This document shows, piece after piece, positions 17,343 to 25,623 of a stretch of DNA of 64,000 bases. The stretch is from positions 4,464,001-4,528,000 of the forward strand of contig NZ_JANADP010000001.1 of NCBI RefSeq assembly GCF_024199945.1, given 5' to 3'. Origin of the DNA: Bradyrhizobium sp. CCGUVB4N (lineage in GTDB: Bacteria > Pseudomonadota > Alphaproteobacteria > Rhizobiales > Xanthobacteraceae). The notes below the pieces were generated by a model, which saw only the letters and a program-made list of their open reading frames with translations, searched no databases and was not told the DNA's origin. How positions within the stretch are numbered: the first letter of the stretch is position 1; each line of letters starts with the position of its first letter. Both the position numbers and the translations under genes were made by a program.

Positions 17343-17406
17343 CGCACTTGCGTTCACTCAGTGGCGACTTGTTCACTCAGTGACGCGTTAGCGTTCACTC
17401 AATGAT
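17330..17406. repeat. Four-copy short tandem repeat overlapping the creA stop
   Basis: The motif ttcactcagtga/g recurs four times, starting near 17331, 17353, 17372 and 17393, with irregular 19-22 bp spacing. The first copy is the coding end of creA (F-T-Q-stop), so the repeats look like duplicated copies of the gene's last codons. The last copy is degenerate (ttcactcaatga). Confidence 0.75.
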
Positions 17407-17992
17407 GTGATCGCGGCTCGCGCGCGGTTTCGCAAGGTGCGAGCCGCTCAGCCGTACGAACGCCTGTGGCGCGGCCTCGTAGCCGCGGCCCGATTGCAGG
17501 GCCATCGCTCCCGGCGAAGCGTTGCGTTGATCAGCGCGGTCGGTCCGTTCGGCCGCGTCGCGCGCCGTTGCGCGATCTTGCGCCATCATGATGGCAATTC
17601 CTTACATGCGCCCGGTTGACGGGCTTTCAGTTTTCGAAGGCTTCGGTCGCGCCCGGCAAACTGCGGGTTCATCGGCGGGACCGGCCTTCGTTTCGGTTCC
17701 TTTCAGCAGAGAACCGTAAAATGCATGTGAAGCGCTGACGTCGCGGATGTGACCACGTCACTTCAACCGACGTGGATGGCGGCTCCCAGGCAGGTTCAAA
17801 CCGTCGCGCGCTCCATCTGAAATGATTGATGTTTTTCGAGAATTGTTTCGTCCGTGCGCGGGCGATGAAACAATTCTCACCTGGAACGAAACCATTTTGA
17901 GCTTTGGGCGCATCACGGAAGAAACCGCGGATGGTTATCAGCGTCACAACGACGACGGCACACCGCCGGCCACGCGATTCGGGGACAGATAC
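17407..17992. other. Gene-poor stretch, about 590 bp
   Basis: No convincing gene is visible. A 64-codon frame runs on the minus strand from 17589 to 17395 and a 70-codon frame runs opposite it. Both are rich in Arg/Ala, start without clear ribosome sites and look like chance frames in GC-rich DNA. The part near 17815-17900 is noticeably richer in A+T (aaatgattgatgtttttcg, gaaacaattctc), with a repeated gaaac/aattgttt pattern, and may hold the promoter of the small secreted protein gene at 17993. Confidence 0.5.
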
Positions 17993-18157
17993 ATGCGCGC
18001 GCTCAGCTTCATCCTTGCTTTCGGCTTCGTGCTCGCCGGTTCCTCGTTTGCCGGTGCGCCGGACGGTAATCTGCCTGGTATCGGCACCTTCCAATACAGC
18101 GGCTCGCCGGTGACGACCACGGCGCCGCAGCCGATCGTTCTGGCCGCGCGTTTCTGA
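17993..18157 (+). CDS. Small secreted hypothetical protein (54 aa)
   Basis: The ATG at 17993 opens a 54-residue product with a good signal peptide, MRALSFILAFGFVLAGSSFA, and a short mature part GAPDGNLPGIGTFQYSGSPV ending in LAARF. The frame is open upstream to 17822, but that part has no protein-like character. I do not recognise the family. It lies 34 bp upstream of another small secreted protein on the same strand, so the two may form an operon. Confidence 0.55.
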   Translation: MRALSFILAFGFVLAGSSFAGAPDGNLPGIGTFQYSGSPVTTTAPQPIVLAARF

Positions 18158-18191
18158 TCAGCAACAAGAAAATAAACCGGCAAAAGCCATC

Positions 18192-18557
18192 ATGCACCTT
18201 CGTCTCTGCGCTGCAGCGGTCCTCTCCCTTCTGATGGTCAGTTCCGTCCAGGCGCAGGTGCGCGCGCCGAACCGGTTGCCGGATCCGCGCACCGAATTCG
18301 TGCGGCAATGTGCCCCGCGCATGCTCGGACGCTGGGAGCATCCGGAAGAGGTTTGCGGCTGCCTGCACGACCATGCCGCGGCTGTCGTCGAAGATCGCGA
18401 CCTGCGCGAGGCGCTGCTGCGCGGCATCAGCGAGACCGGTGTTCCCACGATCGAGACCGATTGGGTGCCGGCGGCCAAGCAAAGCGAAATCGGCGCGACC
18501 TTCACCAAGATCGCCAAGCCGACCCTGCAGTGCATGTTCGACCCGGCGAAGTCGTAG
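18192..18557 (+). CDS. Secreted hypothetical protein (121 aa)
   Basis: The product has a signal peptide (MHLRLCAAAVLSLLMVSSVQA) and a mature region with four cysteines, in RQCAPRML, EEVCGCLHDH and TLQCMFD. Two disulfides in the periplasm are plausible. The rest is helix-forming (VEDRDLREALLRGI). I recognise no named domain. It is convergent with the next gene, whose stop lies 3 bp away. Confidence 0.7.
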   Translation: MHLRLCAAAVLSLLMVSSVQAQVRAPNRLPDPRTEFVRQCAPRMLGRWEHPEEVCGCLHDHAAAVVEDRDLREALLRGISETGVPTIETDWVPAAKQSEIGATFTKIAKPTLQCMFDPAKS

Positions 18558-18559
18558 GG

Positions 18560-18805
18560 CTACTTCGATTTCGGACCGTACCGCGCCACGCAGGAACTGG
18601 TTCGCACGACGCCCTTGTCGCTCATCTTCGAACCGCGCACTTCCTTGACCTGTCCAGCTGGGCAGGTTCCGTCATCCACCATCACGCGCTGACCCAGCTT
18701 GAGATCCACGATGTCCTGCTCGCGGCCGACCGTGGCTGCGTGCGCCGTCGTCGCGAGCGCGGCTGAGATCAGGAGCGAAAGGCAGACTGCGTAGCGGAGT
18801 GACAT
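18560..18805 (-). CDS. Small secreted hypothetical protein (81 aa)
   Basis: An N-terminal signal peptide (MSLRYAVCLSLLISAALATT) precedes a mature domain of about 57 residues. That domain has two cysteines (DDGTCPAGQVKEVRGSKM and RTSSCVARYG) that probably pair. The CPAGQ-K-EV pattern is one I associate with short alphaproteobacterial periplasmic proteins, but I cannot name a function. It sits tail-to-tail with the preceding secreted protein gene. Confidence 0.7.
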   Translation of the reverse strand: MSLRYAVCLSLLISAALATTAHAATVGREQDIVDLKLGQRVMVDDGTCPAGQVKEVRGSKMSDKGVVRTSSCVARYGPKSK

Positions 18806-18872
18806 GATCAGTGGTTCCGGCGTCGATGCCGCAATCTAGGGAGCGGCACACGATTCTCATAGTGAACCTTTG

Positions 18873-20342
18873 TCACGCGCGCCGGCCGACCTTGCCTTTG
18901 TTGCGCAAGGCGGCCCGCGCTTCCCGCGCGAGCCGCTCGGCAGAGGCGACGAGGTGTGGAACCGCGTGTCCCGAAAATCCGAGCACGAAACCGGGTAGCG
19001 GACGCGCCCGCGCGTAGGTGTCGGCGAGCAGCCAGCCCTCGGCGCCGGCCGCCTGCTTCGCTTCGGCCGCAATTGCTGGTGGGACCGACGGATCGAACTG
19101 CGCCACGAGGTGCAGGCCCTGCGACGGCACCGGGACCGACAGCGCGCCGTCCGAGGTCGCCTCGAGCGTTTCGGCCAGCGCATCGCGGGCCTCGCGATAG
19201 AGTTTTCGCACGCGCTTCAAATTTGCGGCAAACGCGCCGGAATTGAGCATGTCGGCGACCGCGCCCTCCATCAGCGTTCCCGGAAAACGGTCGAGCGCGG
19301 CGCGTGCGGCGGTGACGTCGCCGATCAGGCGTTCGGGCAGCGCGCAATAGCCGATGCGCAGACCTGGAAACAGCGTCTTGGCGAACGTGCCCATGTAGAT
19401 CACGCGCTGGAGGTGATCGATGCCGGCGAGCGACATCAATGGCGCGCCGTCATAGCGGAATTCGCTGTCGTAATCGTCCTCGAACACGAAGGCGCCGGCC
19501 TGCTTCGCCCAGTCGAGCAGCTCGAGCCGCCGCGGCATCGACATCTGCACGCCCAGCGGAAACTGATGCGACGGCGTCACATAGGCCGCGCGCGCGGCCG
19601 GGGCGGCGGCGCGGCCCCTGGCGACTTGCAGGCCGTGGGCGTCGACGGGAATGGGCACGGTGCGATAGCCGCATTGCGCGATGGTCCTGCGTGCGATGGG
19701 ATAGCCGGGGTCCTCGCACCAGACCTGATCGTTTGTCTTCAGGATCGCGCCGAGAACGATGCGCAGCGTATGCAGCGTGCCCGATGTGAGCATGATCTGG
19801 TCGGGGTCGCAGCGTAGCCCCCGCGCCGAGAGCAGATGGTCCGCGATCGCGACGCGCAGCTCGCGGCTGCCACGCGGATCGCCGTAATGCAGGTGTTCGC
19901 TACCAAAGGCGCGCATGCGCCGGCCGACGAAGGCGCGAAAGCGTTGTACCGCGCGCTCGTCGATATGGGTGCAGCCGAGCGAGAGCGCGCCTTGCTTCGG
20001 CGCCTCCACGATCACCTTCGGCTTCTTCGATACTGCAGCGCGCGCCGGGATGCGCGCAGCGACGAACGTGCCGGAGCCGACGGTGGCTTGCGCAAACCCG
20101 TCGGCGATCAGGCGTTCGTAAGCCGCGACGACCGCATTGCGCCGAAATCCGGTCTGCTTGGCCAGCGTGCGCGACGGCGGCAGCGGCTCGCCGGGTTTGA
20201 CGAGGCCCGAGACGATCATCTCGCACAGCGCCTGGTACAGCCGATGCGCCGAGGAGGCGCCGGCGGTGATGTGCGCGCCGGTGAGATCGAGCGGCAGCTC
20301 GGCTTTGGCCGGGGCGAGAGAATTGGTCGGAATTTTTTGCAT
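18873..20342 (-). CDS. MocR-type (GntR/aminotransferase) transcriptional regulator, PdxR-like
   Basis: This 489-residue protein starts at MQKIPTNSLA (20342); an in-frame start at 20366 is also possible. Residues 30-105 form a GntR winged helix (LYQALCEMIVSGLVKPGEPL, PPSRTLAKQTGFRRNAVVAAYE). The rest is a type I aminotransferase fold with SGTLHTLRIV, CEDPGYPI, FEDDYDSEFR and the PLP-binding lysine in GTFAKTLFPGLRIGY. MocR proteins sense PLP or an amino compound and usually control a divergent gene. Here the divergent gene codes for a pyridoxamine-phosphate-oxidase-like flavoprotein, which fits a vitamin B6-linked circuit. The proposed regulation is inferred from layout only. Confidence 0.93.
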   Translation of the reverse strand: MQKIPTNSLAPAKAELPLDLTGAHITAGASSAHRLYQALCEMIVSGLVKPGEPLPPSRTLAKQTGFRRNAVVAAYERLIADGFAQATVGSGTFVAARIPARAAVSKKPKVIVEAPKQGALSLGCTHIDERAVQRFRAFVGRRMRAFGSEHLHYGDPRGSRELRVAIADHLLSARGLRCDPDQIMLTSGTLHTLRIVLGAILKTNDQVWCEDPGYPIARRTIAQCGYRTVPIPVDAHGLQVARGRAAAPAARAAYVTPSHQFPLGVQMSMPRRLELLDWAKQAGAFVFEDDYDSEFRYDGAPLMSLAGIDHLQRVIYMGTFAKTLFPGLRIGYCALPERLIGDVTAARAALDRFPGTLMEGAVADMLNSGAFAANLKRVRKLYREARDALAETLEATSDGALSVPVPSQGLHLVAQFDPSVPPAIAAEAKQAAGAEGWLLADTYARARPLPGFVLGFSGHAVPHLVASAERLAREARAALRNKGKVGRRA

Positions 20343-20404
20343 GGAATTGGCACTATCGCAGACCAAATGCCCCGCTACAACTAGCCTGGAATTCTTCCAA
20401 TTCC
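20343..20404. promoter_or_regulatory. Intergenic region with inverted GGAATT repeats (possible MocR operator)
   Basis: Between the divergent MocR and PPOX genes lie GGAATTGG (20343-20350), which directly touches the MocR start, and its exact inverted copy CCAATTCC (20397-20404). A further GGAATT at 20388 forms a short palindrome with the last arm (GGAATT-N5-AATTCC). MocR regulators bind repeated half-sites in such regions. The assignment is inferred. Confidence 0.5.
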
Positions 20405-20418
20405 GATGAGGAGCGGCC

Positions 20419-21144
20419 GTGAGCCAGACCGAGAGTCAAAATTCCTATCCGACGTCAGCGCGCAACCAGGTGAAGCGCCGGCACGATCGCGGCTTCTACG
20501 ATCACGAGACGGTTCACCGCATCCTGGATTCCTCGATGATGTGCCACGTCTCCTATGTCATCGACGGCCAGCCCTACTGCACGCCGACCTTCTTCTGGCG
20601 CGAGGGGACCAAGCTCTATTGGCACGGCTCGAGCGCGAGCCGTATGCTGCGCAACCAGACCAGGGGCGAGCGGGTGTGCCTGACGGTCGCCCATCTCGAC
20701 AGCCTCGTGCTGGCGCGCTGCGGCTTCAATCACTCCGCCGATTACCGCGCGGTGATGGCGTTCGGCACAGCCTATCTTGTCACCGACGCGCAGGAGAAGG
20801 AGCGCGCCGTGGTCGCGATGGTCGACCGCTTCTTTCCGGATCGCACCGCGAGCCTGCGTGCCAGCAACACCCAGGAGATCAAGGCGACCTCCTTCATCGC
20901 GATGGAGATCGAGGAAGCCTCGGCAAAGGTCCGCGCCAAGGGTGTCGCGGACGACGACGAGGACTACGAATTGCCGATCTATGCCGAGCGCATTCCGGTT
21001 CGCACCGTTCTCGGCGCGCCGGAACCATGCCCGCGGTTGCTCGGCGGCGTGAGCCGGCCGGCGACGCTGAATGGCTATTCCGAAGGCCGGCTGCTCGAAG
21101 ATGCATTGCGGGATGCTTATTTTGTGGAGTACCCGAACGGCTGA
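20419..21144 (+). CDS. Pyridoxamine 5'-phosphate oxidase family (flavin-binding split-barrel) protein
   Basis: A GTG start at 20419 after gaggagcggcc gives 241 residues. The protein reads as an FMN-binding split barrel: KRRHDRGFYDHETVHRILDS, MCHVSYVIDGQPYCTPTFFW and KLYWHGSSASRMLRN, the last typical of the PPOX/NimA-related group (Pfam Pyridox_ox_2). These proteins bind FMN or heme; the true pyridoxamine phosphate oxidase is a different subgroup, so the reaction here is unknown. Its divergent MocR neighbour suggests control by a PLP-sensing regulator. Confidence 0.88.
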   Translation: MSQTESQNSYPTSARNQVKRRHDRGFYDHETVHRILDSSMMCHVSYVIDGQPYCTPTFFWREGTKLYWHGSSASRMLRNQTRGERVCLTVAHLDSLVLARCGFNHSADYRAVMAFGTAYLVTDAQEKERAVVAMVDRFFPDRTASLRASNTQEIKATSFIAMEIEEASAKVRAKGVADDDEDYELPIYAERIPVRTVLGAPEPCPRLLGGVSRPATLNGYSEGRLLEDALRDAYFVEYPNG

Positions 21145-21196
21145 AATCGGCTAGCTTGCGCGCACCCTTGACCAACTGGATGCCCGGAGTTGCCTG

Positions 21197-22474
21197 ATGA
21201 ATGCCGATACGCAGCAGAGGATTCTTGACGCCGTCGATGCCGGCTTCGAAGCCCAGCTTGCGACCACCCGAGATTTCGTCGCGATCCCCTCGACCCGCGG
21301 GGCGGAGGGGCCGTGCCAGGACATGATCGGCGACCTCCTGCGTGCGCGCGGTTACGAGGTCGACGATTGGCACATCAATGTCGACGACCTCAAGGATCTG
21401 CGTGGCTTCGGCCCGATCGAGCATGATTTCTCCAAGGCGCGCACGGTGGTCGGCACCTATCGCCCGACGACCGAGGCCGGCAAATCGCTGATCCTCCAGG
21501 GGCACTGCGACGTCGTGCCCGCGGGGCCGCTGGAATTGTGGGACACACCGCCGTTCTCGCCCGTCATCAAGGACGGCAAAATGTTCGGTCGCGGCGCCTG
21601 CGACATGAAGTCGGGGACCATCGGCGCGCTCTATGCGCTGGATGCGATCAAGGCGGCCGGCCTCAAGCCGACCGCGCGGATTCACTTTCAGTCGGTGATC
21701 GAGGAGGAGAGCACTGGCGTCGGCGCACTGTCGACGCTTCAGCGCGGTTACCGGGCCGATGCCTGCTTCATCCCCGAGCCCACCGCCGGCAAGATGGTGC
21801 GTTCTCAGGTCGGAGTGATCTGGTTTCGCCTGCGGGTAAAGGGCCATCCGACCCATGTCGCCTTTGCCGGCTCCGGATCGAATGCGATCATGGCGGCTTA
21901 TCACCTCGTCCACGCGCTGCAGAAGCTCGAGATCGAGTGGAACGAGCGCGCCAAGGCCGACCGCCACTTCAAGACGCTCAACCATCCCATCAACTTCAAT
22001 CCCGGCATCATCAAGGGTGGCGATTGGGCCTCCAGCGTGCCGGCCTGGTGCGACGTCGATTGCCGCATCGCGATCCTGCCGGGCTGGTCGGTCGCTGACC
22101 ACCAGAAGGAGATCATGGCCTGCGTTGCCGCCGCCTCGCGCAACCATCGCTTCCTCGCCAACAATCCGCCGGAGGTCGAATGGTCGGGCTTCCTGTCGGA
22201 AGGCTATGAGCTGACCGATTCCGCCGCGCCGGAAGCTGCATTCGGCAAGGCCTTCAACAAGGTCTATGGCGGCGCGGTCGAGGATCTCGTCTTCACCGCG
22301 CTCACCGACACGCGTTTCTATGGACTCAATTACGGCATCCCCAGCCTGTGCTTTGGCGCCAGCGGCGGCGAGATGCACGGCTTCAACGAATATGTCGATC
22401 TGGACTCGCTGAAGAAGACCACCAGGGCGATGGCGCTGTTCATCGCGGAATGGTGCGGGGTGGAGAAGGCCTAG
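21197..22474 (+). CDS. ArgE/DapE family deacylase (M20 metallopeptidase)
   Basis: This 425-residue protein carries the dinuclear zinc M20 motifs: LILQGHCDVVPAG (first His and Asp), FGRGACDMKSGTIGALYAL (bridging Asp), EEESTGVG (catalytic Glu pair), and a C-terminal MHGFNEYVDLDSL with the last His. The fold has an inserted dimerisation domain near residues 200-320. Relatives remove acyl groups from amino acids (acetylornithine, succinyl-diaminopimelate or other N-acyl amino acids), but the N-terminal region and neighbours do not fix the substrate. It starts 52 bp after the PPOX gene and may be cotranscribed. Confidence 0.92.
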   Translation: MNADTQQRILDAVDAGFEAQLATTRDFVAIPSTRGAEGPCQDMIGDLLRARGYEVDDWHINVDDLKDLRGFGPIEHDFSKARTVVGTYRPTTEAGKSLILQGHCDVVPAGPLELWDTPPFSPVIKDGKMFGRGACDMKSGTIGALYALDAIKAAGLKPTARIHFQSVIEEESTGVGALSTLQRGYRADACFIPEPTAGKMVRSQVGVIWFRLRVKGHPTHVAFAGSGSNAIMAAYHLVHALQKLEIEWNERAKADRHFKTLNHPINFNPGIIKGGDWASSVPAWCDVDCRIAILPGWSVADHQKEIMACVAAASRNHRFLANNPPEVEWSGFLSEGYELTDSAAPEAAFGKAFNKVYGGAVEDLVFTALTDTRFYGLNYGIPSLCFGASGGEMHGFNEYVDLDSLKKTTRAMALFIAEWCGVEKA

Positions 22475-22497
22475 CGAGAGCCTCAGTCACAGCTCTC

Positions 22498-22591
22498 GTA
22501 GGGTGGGCAAAGGCGCGTCAGCGCCGTGCCCACGCGTCGTCTCGGACATGACCAAAGATCGCGGGCACGCTTCGCTTTGCCCACCCTACGG
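22498..22591. repeat. Palindromic intergenic repeat (gtagggtgggcaaa type)
   Basis: The arm cgtagggtgggcaaagg (22498-22514) is matched by ctttgcccaccctacg (22575-22590), with a second inner stem between them (ggcgcgtcagcgcc). This is a dispersed repeat type well known in Bradyrhizobium/Rhizobiales intergenic regions. It lies between the M20 deacylase and the tryptophan catabolic operon. Confidence 0.8.
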
Positions 22592-22726
22592 TGTCTCGGC
22601 CGGAGTAGCATCTGCCCGAAACAATGGCTCATCCAAATCCTTTAAGCTTAAAATAAAGACTAGGATGCCGCCCTCAGCGGTGGCAGACTGTCCGCCGGTT
22701 CGCTGGACGAGTCACCGGGAGTCACA

Positions 22727-23536
22727 ATGCGCGATTGGGATGATGCTTACGCCAATTCGGCCCATATCCCGGGCTCGGACAAGATGCCGGCGCAATGGGC
22801 GGAGCGGGCGGCGGCCTACCGCACCGGGCTGAAGGCCTTTCGTCCCGACATCGCCTACGGCTCAGGTGAGCGCCAGCGCTTTGACCTGATCCTGCCCGAG
22901 GGCGACAGCAAGGGCCTCGTCGTGTTCGTGCACGGCGGCTATTGGATGCGGTTCGACAAGTCGACCTGGACGGATCTCGCCGAAGGCGCGCGGCACCACG
23001 GCTGGACGGTCGCGCTGCCGAGCTACACGCTGACGCCGGCAGCGCGCATCTCCGACATCACCGCGGAGATATCAGCCGCGATCGCGAAAGCGGCGTCGCT
23101 GGTCGCAGGGCCAATCCGGCTCGCCGGCCATTCCGCCGGCGGCCATCTCGTCACGCGCATGCTCTGCGACGACAGCCGGCTCGAGCCGGCCGTCTATAAC
23201 CGCATTGCGGGCACGCTCTCGATCAGCGGCCTGCACGATCTGCGTCCGCTGCTCAAGACGAAGATGAACGAGACGCTGCGCATGACCATGGACGAGGCGA
23301 CGCTCGAAAGCGCGGCGCTGCACCTGCCGCGCGGGCATTCGCCTGTCACCGCCTGGGTCGGCGGCAGCGAGCGCCCGGAATTCATCCGCCAGTCCGATCT
23401 GCTGGCCAATGTCTGGACCGGCTTCGACGTACCGACCCACCTCGTCGTCGATCCCGGGCTCAACCATTTTACCGTGATCGATGCGCTCAAGGATCCATCG
23501 TCGCCGATCACTGCGCGCCTGATCGGCCTCGACTGA
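22727..23536 (+). CDS. Alpha/beta-hydrolase, probable kynurenine formamidase
   Basis: This 269-residue alpha/beta hydrolase has the oxyanion motif VVFVHGGYWMRF and the nucleophile motif LAGHSAGGHLV. A late His lies in PGLNHFTVID, consistent with a Ser-Asp-His triad. It directly precedes tryptophan 2,3-dioxygenase and kynureninase, so it very likely hydrolyses N-formylkynurenine to kynurenine. It resembles eukaryotic-type arylformamidases rather than the bacterial cyclase-fold KynB, so I leave the symbol blank. The role comes from context plus motifs. Confidence 0.85.
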   Translation: MRDWDDAYANSAHIPGSDKMPAQWAERAAAYRTGLKAFRPDIAYGSGERQRFDLILPEGDSKGLVVFVHGGYWMRFDKSTWTDLAEGARHHGWTVALPSYTLTPAARISDITAEISAAIAKAASLVAGPIRLAGHSAGGHLVTRMLCDDSRLEPAVYNRIAGTLSISGLHDLRPLLKTKMNETLRMTMDEATLESAALHLPRGHSPVTAWVGGSERPEFIRQSDLLANVWTGFDVPTHLVVDPGLNHFTVIDALKDPSSPITARLIGLD

Positions 23537-23570
23537 CGGAGGCAGGGATGATCGATCGAAAGGGCCTGTC

Positions 23571-24410
23571 ATGACCTCCAGCGATTACGATCCCGCAAAA
23601 GAAGGCGCCGAGACTGATTTCGCCCGGCGCATGTCCTATGGCGATTATCTGTCGCTGGACGCGATCCTCGGCGCGCAGCATCCGCTGTCGGAAGCGCATG
23701 ACGAGATGCTGTTCATCATCCAGCATCAGACCACGGAGCTCTGGATGCGCCTTGCCATCCATGAGCTCAGCGCAGCGCGTCGCGCCATTGCCAAGGACGA
23801 GGTCGCGCCCGCCATGAAAATGCTGGCGCGGATGTCGCGTATCTTCGAGCAGCTCAACAACGCCTGGGACGTGCTGCGCACGATGACACCCAGCGAATAT
23901 ACGCGCTTTCGGTCCCAGCTCGGCCAGTCCTCGGGCTTCCAGTCGCGCCAGTACCGGCTGATCGAATTCCTGCTCGGCAACCGCAACCACGCCATGCTGA
24001 AGCCGCACGCGCACGATGCTGAAACGACCAGGCTCCTCGAAGCCGAGCTCGCGACGCCGAGCCTCTATGACGAGGTGCTGCGGCTGGCGGACCGCAGCGG
24101 GCTCAAGATGCCTGCGACTGTCTTGGCGCGCGACGTCCGCGAAACCCACAGCTTCAGCGAGGGCGTGCTGCAGGCCTGGCGGATCGTCTACGAGGCGCCG
24201 GAGACGCATTGGATGCTGTACGAGCTCGCCGAGAAGCTGGTCGATTTCGAGGATTATTTCCGGCGCTGGCGCTTCAACCACGTCACGACGGTCGAGCGCG
24301 TCATCGGCTTCAAGCGCGGCACCGGCGGCACCGGCGGCGTCAGCTACCTCAAGCGCATGCTGGAGGTCGAGCTGTTTCCCGAGCTCTGGCGCGTCCGCAC
24401 GATTCTGTAG
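23571..24410 (+). CDS. kynA: Tryptophan 2,3-dioxygenase
   Basis: This heme dioxygenase opens the indole ring of L-tryptophan to N-formylkynurenine. The 279-residue sequence has the family signatures MSYGDYLSLDAILGAQHPLS, EMLFIIQHQTTELWMRL (His and substrate-binding residues), SGFQSRQYRLIEFLLGN and FKRGTGGTGGVSYL near the C-terminus, covering the whole family length. It is the second gene of a three-gene operon, 34 bp after the formamidase and 8 bp before kynureninase. Confidence 0.97.
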   Translation: MTSSDYDPAKEGAETDFARRMSYGDYLSLDAILGAQHPLSEAHDEMLFIIQHQTTELWMRLAIHELSAARRAIAKDEVAPAMKMLARMSRIFEQLNNAWDVLRTMTPSEYTRFRSQLGQSSGFQSRQYRLIEFLLGNRNHAMLKPHAHDAETTRLLEAELATPSLYDEVLRLADRSGLKMPATVLARDVRETHSFSEGVLQAWRIVYEAPETHWMLYELAEKLVDFEDYFRRWRFNHVTTVERVIGFKRGTGGTGGVSYLKRMLEVELFPELWRVRTIL

Positions 24411-24418
24411 AAATCCCC

Positions 24419-25621
24419 ATGACCAAATATCGCGTCTATCACGACACCAAAGCGCTGTTCCATCTCCCCGACGGGGTAATCTATCTCGATGGCAATTCGC
24501 TCGGCGCATTGCCATTGGGCGTTGCCGAGCGCGTCAGCCGCGTGATCACGACCGAGTGGGGCAACGAGCTGATCCGCGCCTGGAACACGGCCGGCTGGTA
24601 TGCCCAGCCGCGCCACGTCGGCGACCGCATCGCGCGGCTGATCGGCGCGGAGGCGGGGTCGGTGATGGTCGGTGATACGCTGTCGCTCAAGGTTTATCAG
24701 GCGCTCGCCGCCGCGCTCGACATGAACGCGTCGCGCAAGGTTGTCTTGTCGGACACCGGCAATTTCCCGACCGATCTCTACATGGCCGAGGGGCTGATCG
24801 CGACGCTCGGGCGCAGCCATCAATTGCGCCTGGTGGCGCCCGAGGAGGTCGAGGCTGCGCTGTCGGAAGAGATCGCGGTGCTTTACATCACCGAGGTCGA
24901 CTACCGCACCGGTCGCCGCCACGACATGGCCGGGCTGACGGCAAAAGCGCAGGCGCTCGGCATTGTCACGGTCTGGGATCTCGCCCATTCGGCCGGCGCG
25001 CTCCCGGTCGATCTTGCCGGTTGCGGCGTCGATTTTGCGGCCGGCTGCACCTACAAATATATCAATGCCGGCCCGGGCGCGCCGGCGTTCCTCTACGTCG
25101 CGCCGCGCCATGCCGACGGCGCGCGCGCCGCGCTGTCGGGGTGGATGGGACACGCAAAGCCCTTCGCGTTCGAGCTTGGCTATGCGGCCGCCGGCGGCGT
25201 CGAGCGCATGCGCGTGGGTACACCACCGGTGCTGGCGATGGCGGCGCTGGAGGCTTCGCTCGACATCTGGGATCGGGTTGAGATCGCGGATGTCCGCGCG
25301 CGTTCGCTGGCGCTCGGCGATCTCCTGATTGCCGAGGTCGAACGCCGCTGTCCGTCTCTGCAGCTCGTGACCCCGCGCGCACACGAGCGCCGTGGCTCGC
25401 AAGTCTCGTTCGCCTTCGAGGGCGGCTACGCTGCCATGCAGGCCGTGATCGCCCGCGGCCTCATCGGCGATTTCCGCGCGCCTGACATCATGCGGTTCGG
25501 CATCACGCCGCTCTACATTGGCGAGAGCGAGATCATCCGCGCGGCCGAGATCATCGAGGAGGTGATTGCGGGCGAGGTGTGGCGGCGGCCGGAGTACCAG
25601 GTCGTCAATGCGGTGACGTGA
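24419..25621 (+). CDS. kynU: Kynureninase
   Basis: The start at 24419 (MTKYRVYHDTKALFHLPDGV) gives 400 residues. This PLP enzyme cleaves kynurenine to anthranilate and alanine. Motifs are IYLDGNSLGALPLG, WNTAGWYAQPRHVGDRIARL, VWDLAHSAGALPVDL and the PLP-binding Lys in AGCTYKYINAGPGAPAFLYV. The frame is open upstream into kynA, but the internal ATG fits the family. With the two genes before it, this forms a complete tryptophan-to-anthranilate route. Confidence 0.97.
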   Translation: MTKYRVYHDTKALFHLPDGVIYLDGNSLGALPLGVAERVSRVITTEWGNELIRAWNTAGWYAQPRHVGDRIARLIGAEAGSVMVGDTLSLKVYQALAAALDMNASRKVVLSDTGNFPTDLYMAEGLIATLGRSHQLRLVAPEEVEAALSEEIAVLYITEVDYRTGRRHDMAGLTAKAQALGIVTVWDLAHSAGALPVDLAGCGVDFAAGCTYKYINAGPGAPAFLYVAPRHADGARAALSGWMGHAKPFAFELGYAAAGGVERMRVGTPPVLAMAALEASLDIWDRVEIADVRARSLALGDLLIAEVERRCPSLQLVTPRAHERRGSQVSFAFEGGYAAMQAVIARGLIGDFRAPDIMRFGITPLYIGESEIIRAAEIIEEVIAGEVWRRPEYQVVNAVT

Positions 25622-25623
25622 GA

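Noticed and set aside
17330..17406. Possible CRISPR array
   Set aside because: The repeats are about 12 bp, with spacers too short and irregular, and the first copy is part of a coding sequence; no cas genes are present.
17395..17589. Small minus-strand gene of 64 codons
   Set aside because: No ribosome site, no protein-like composition and an opposing frame of the same quality.
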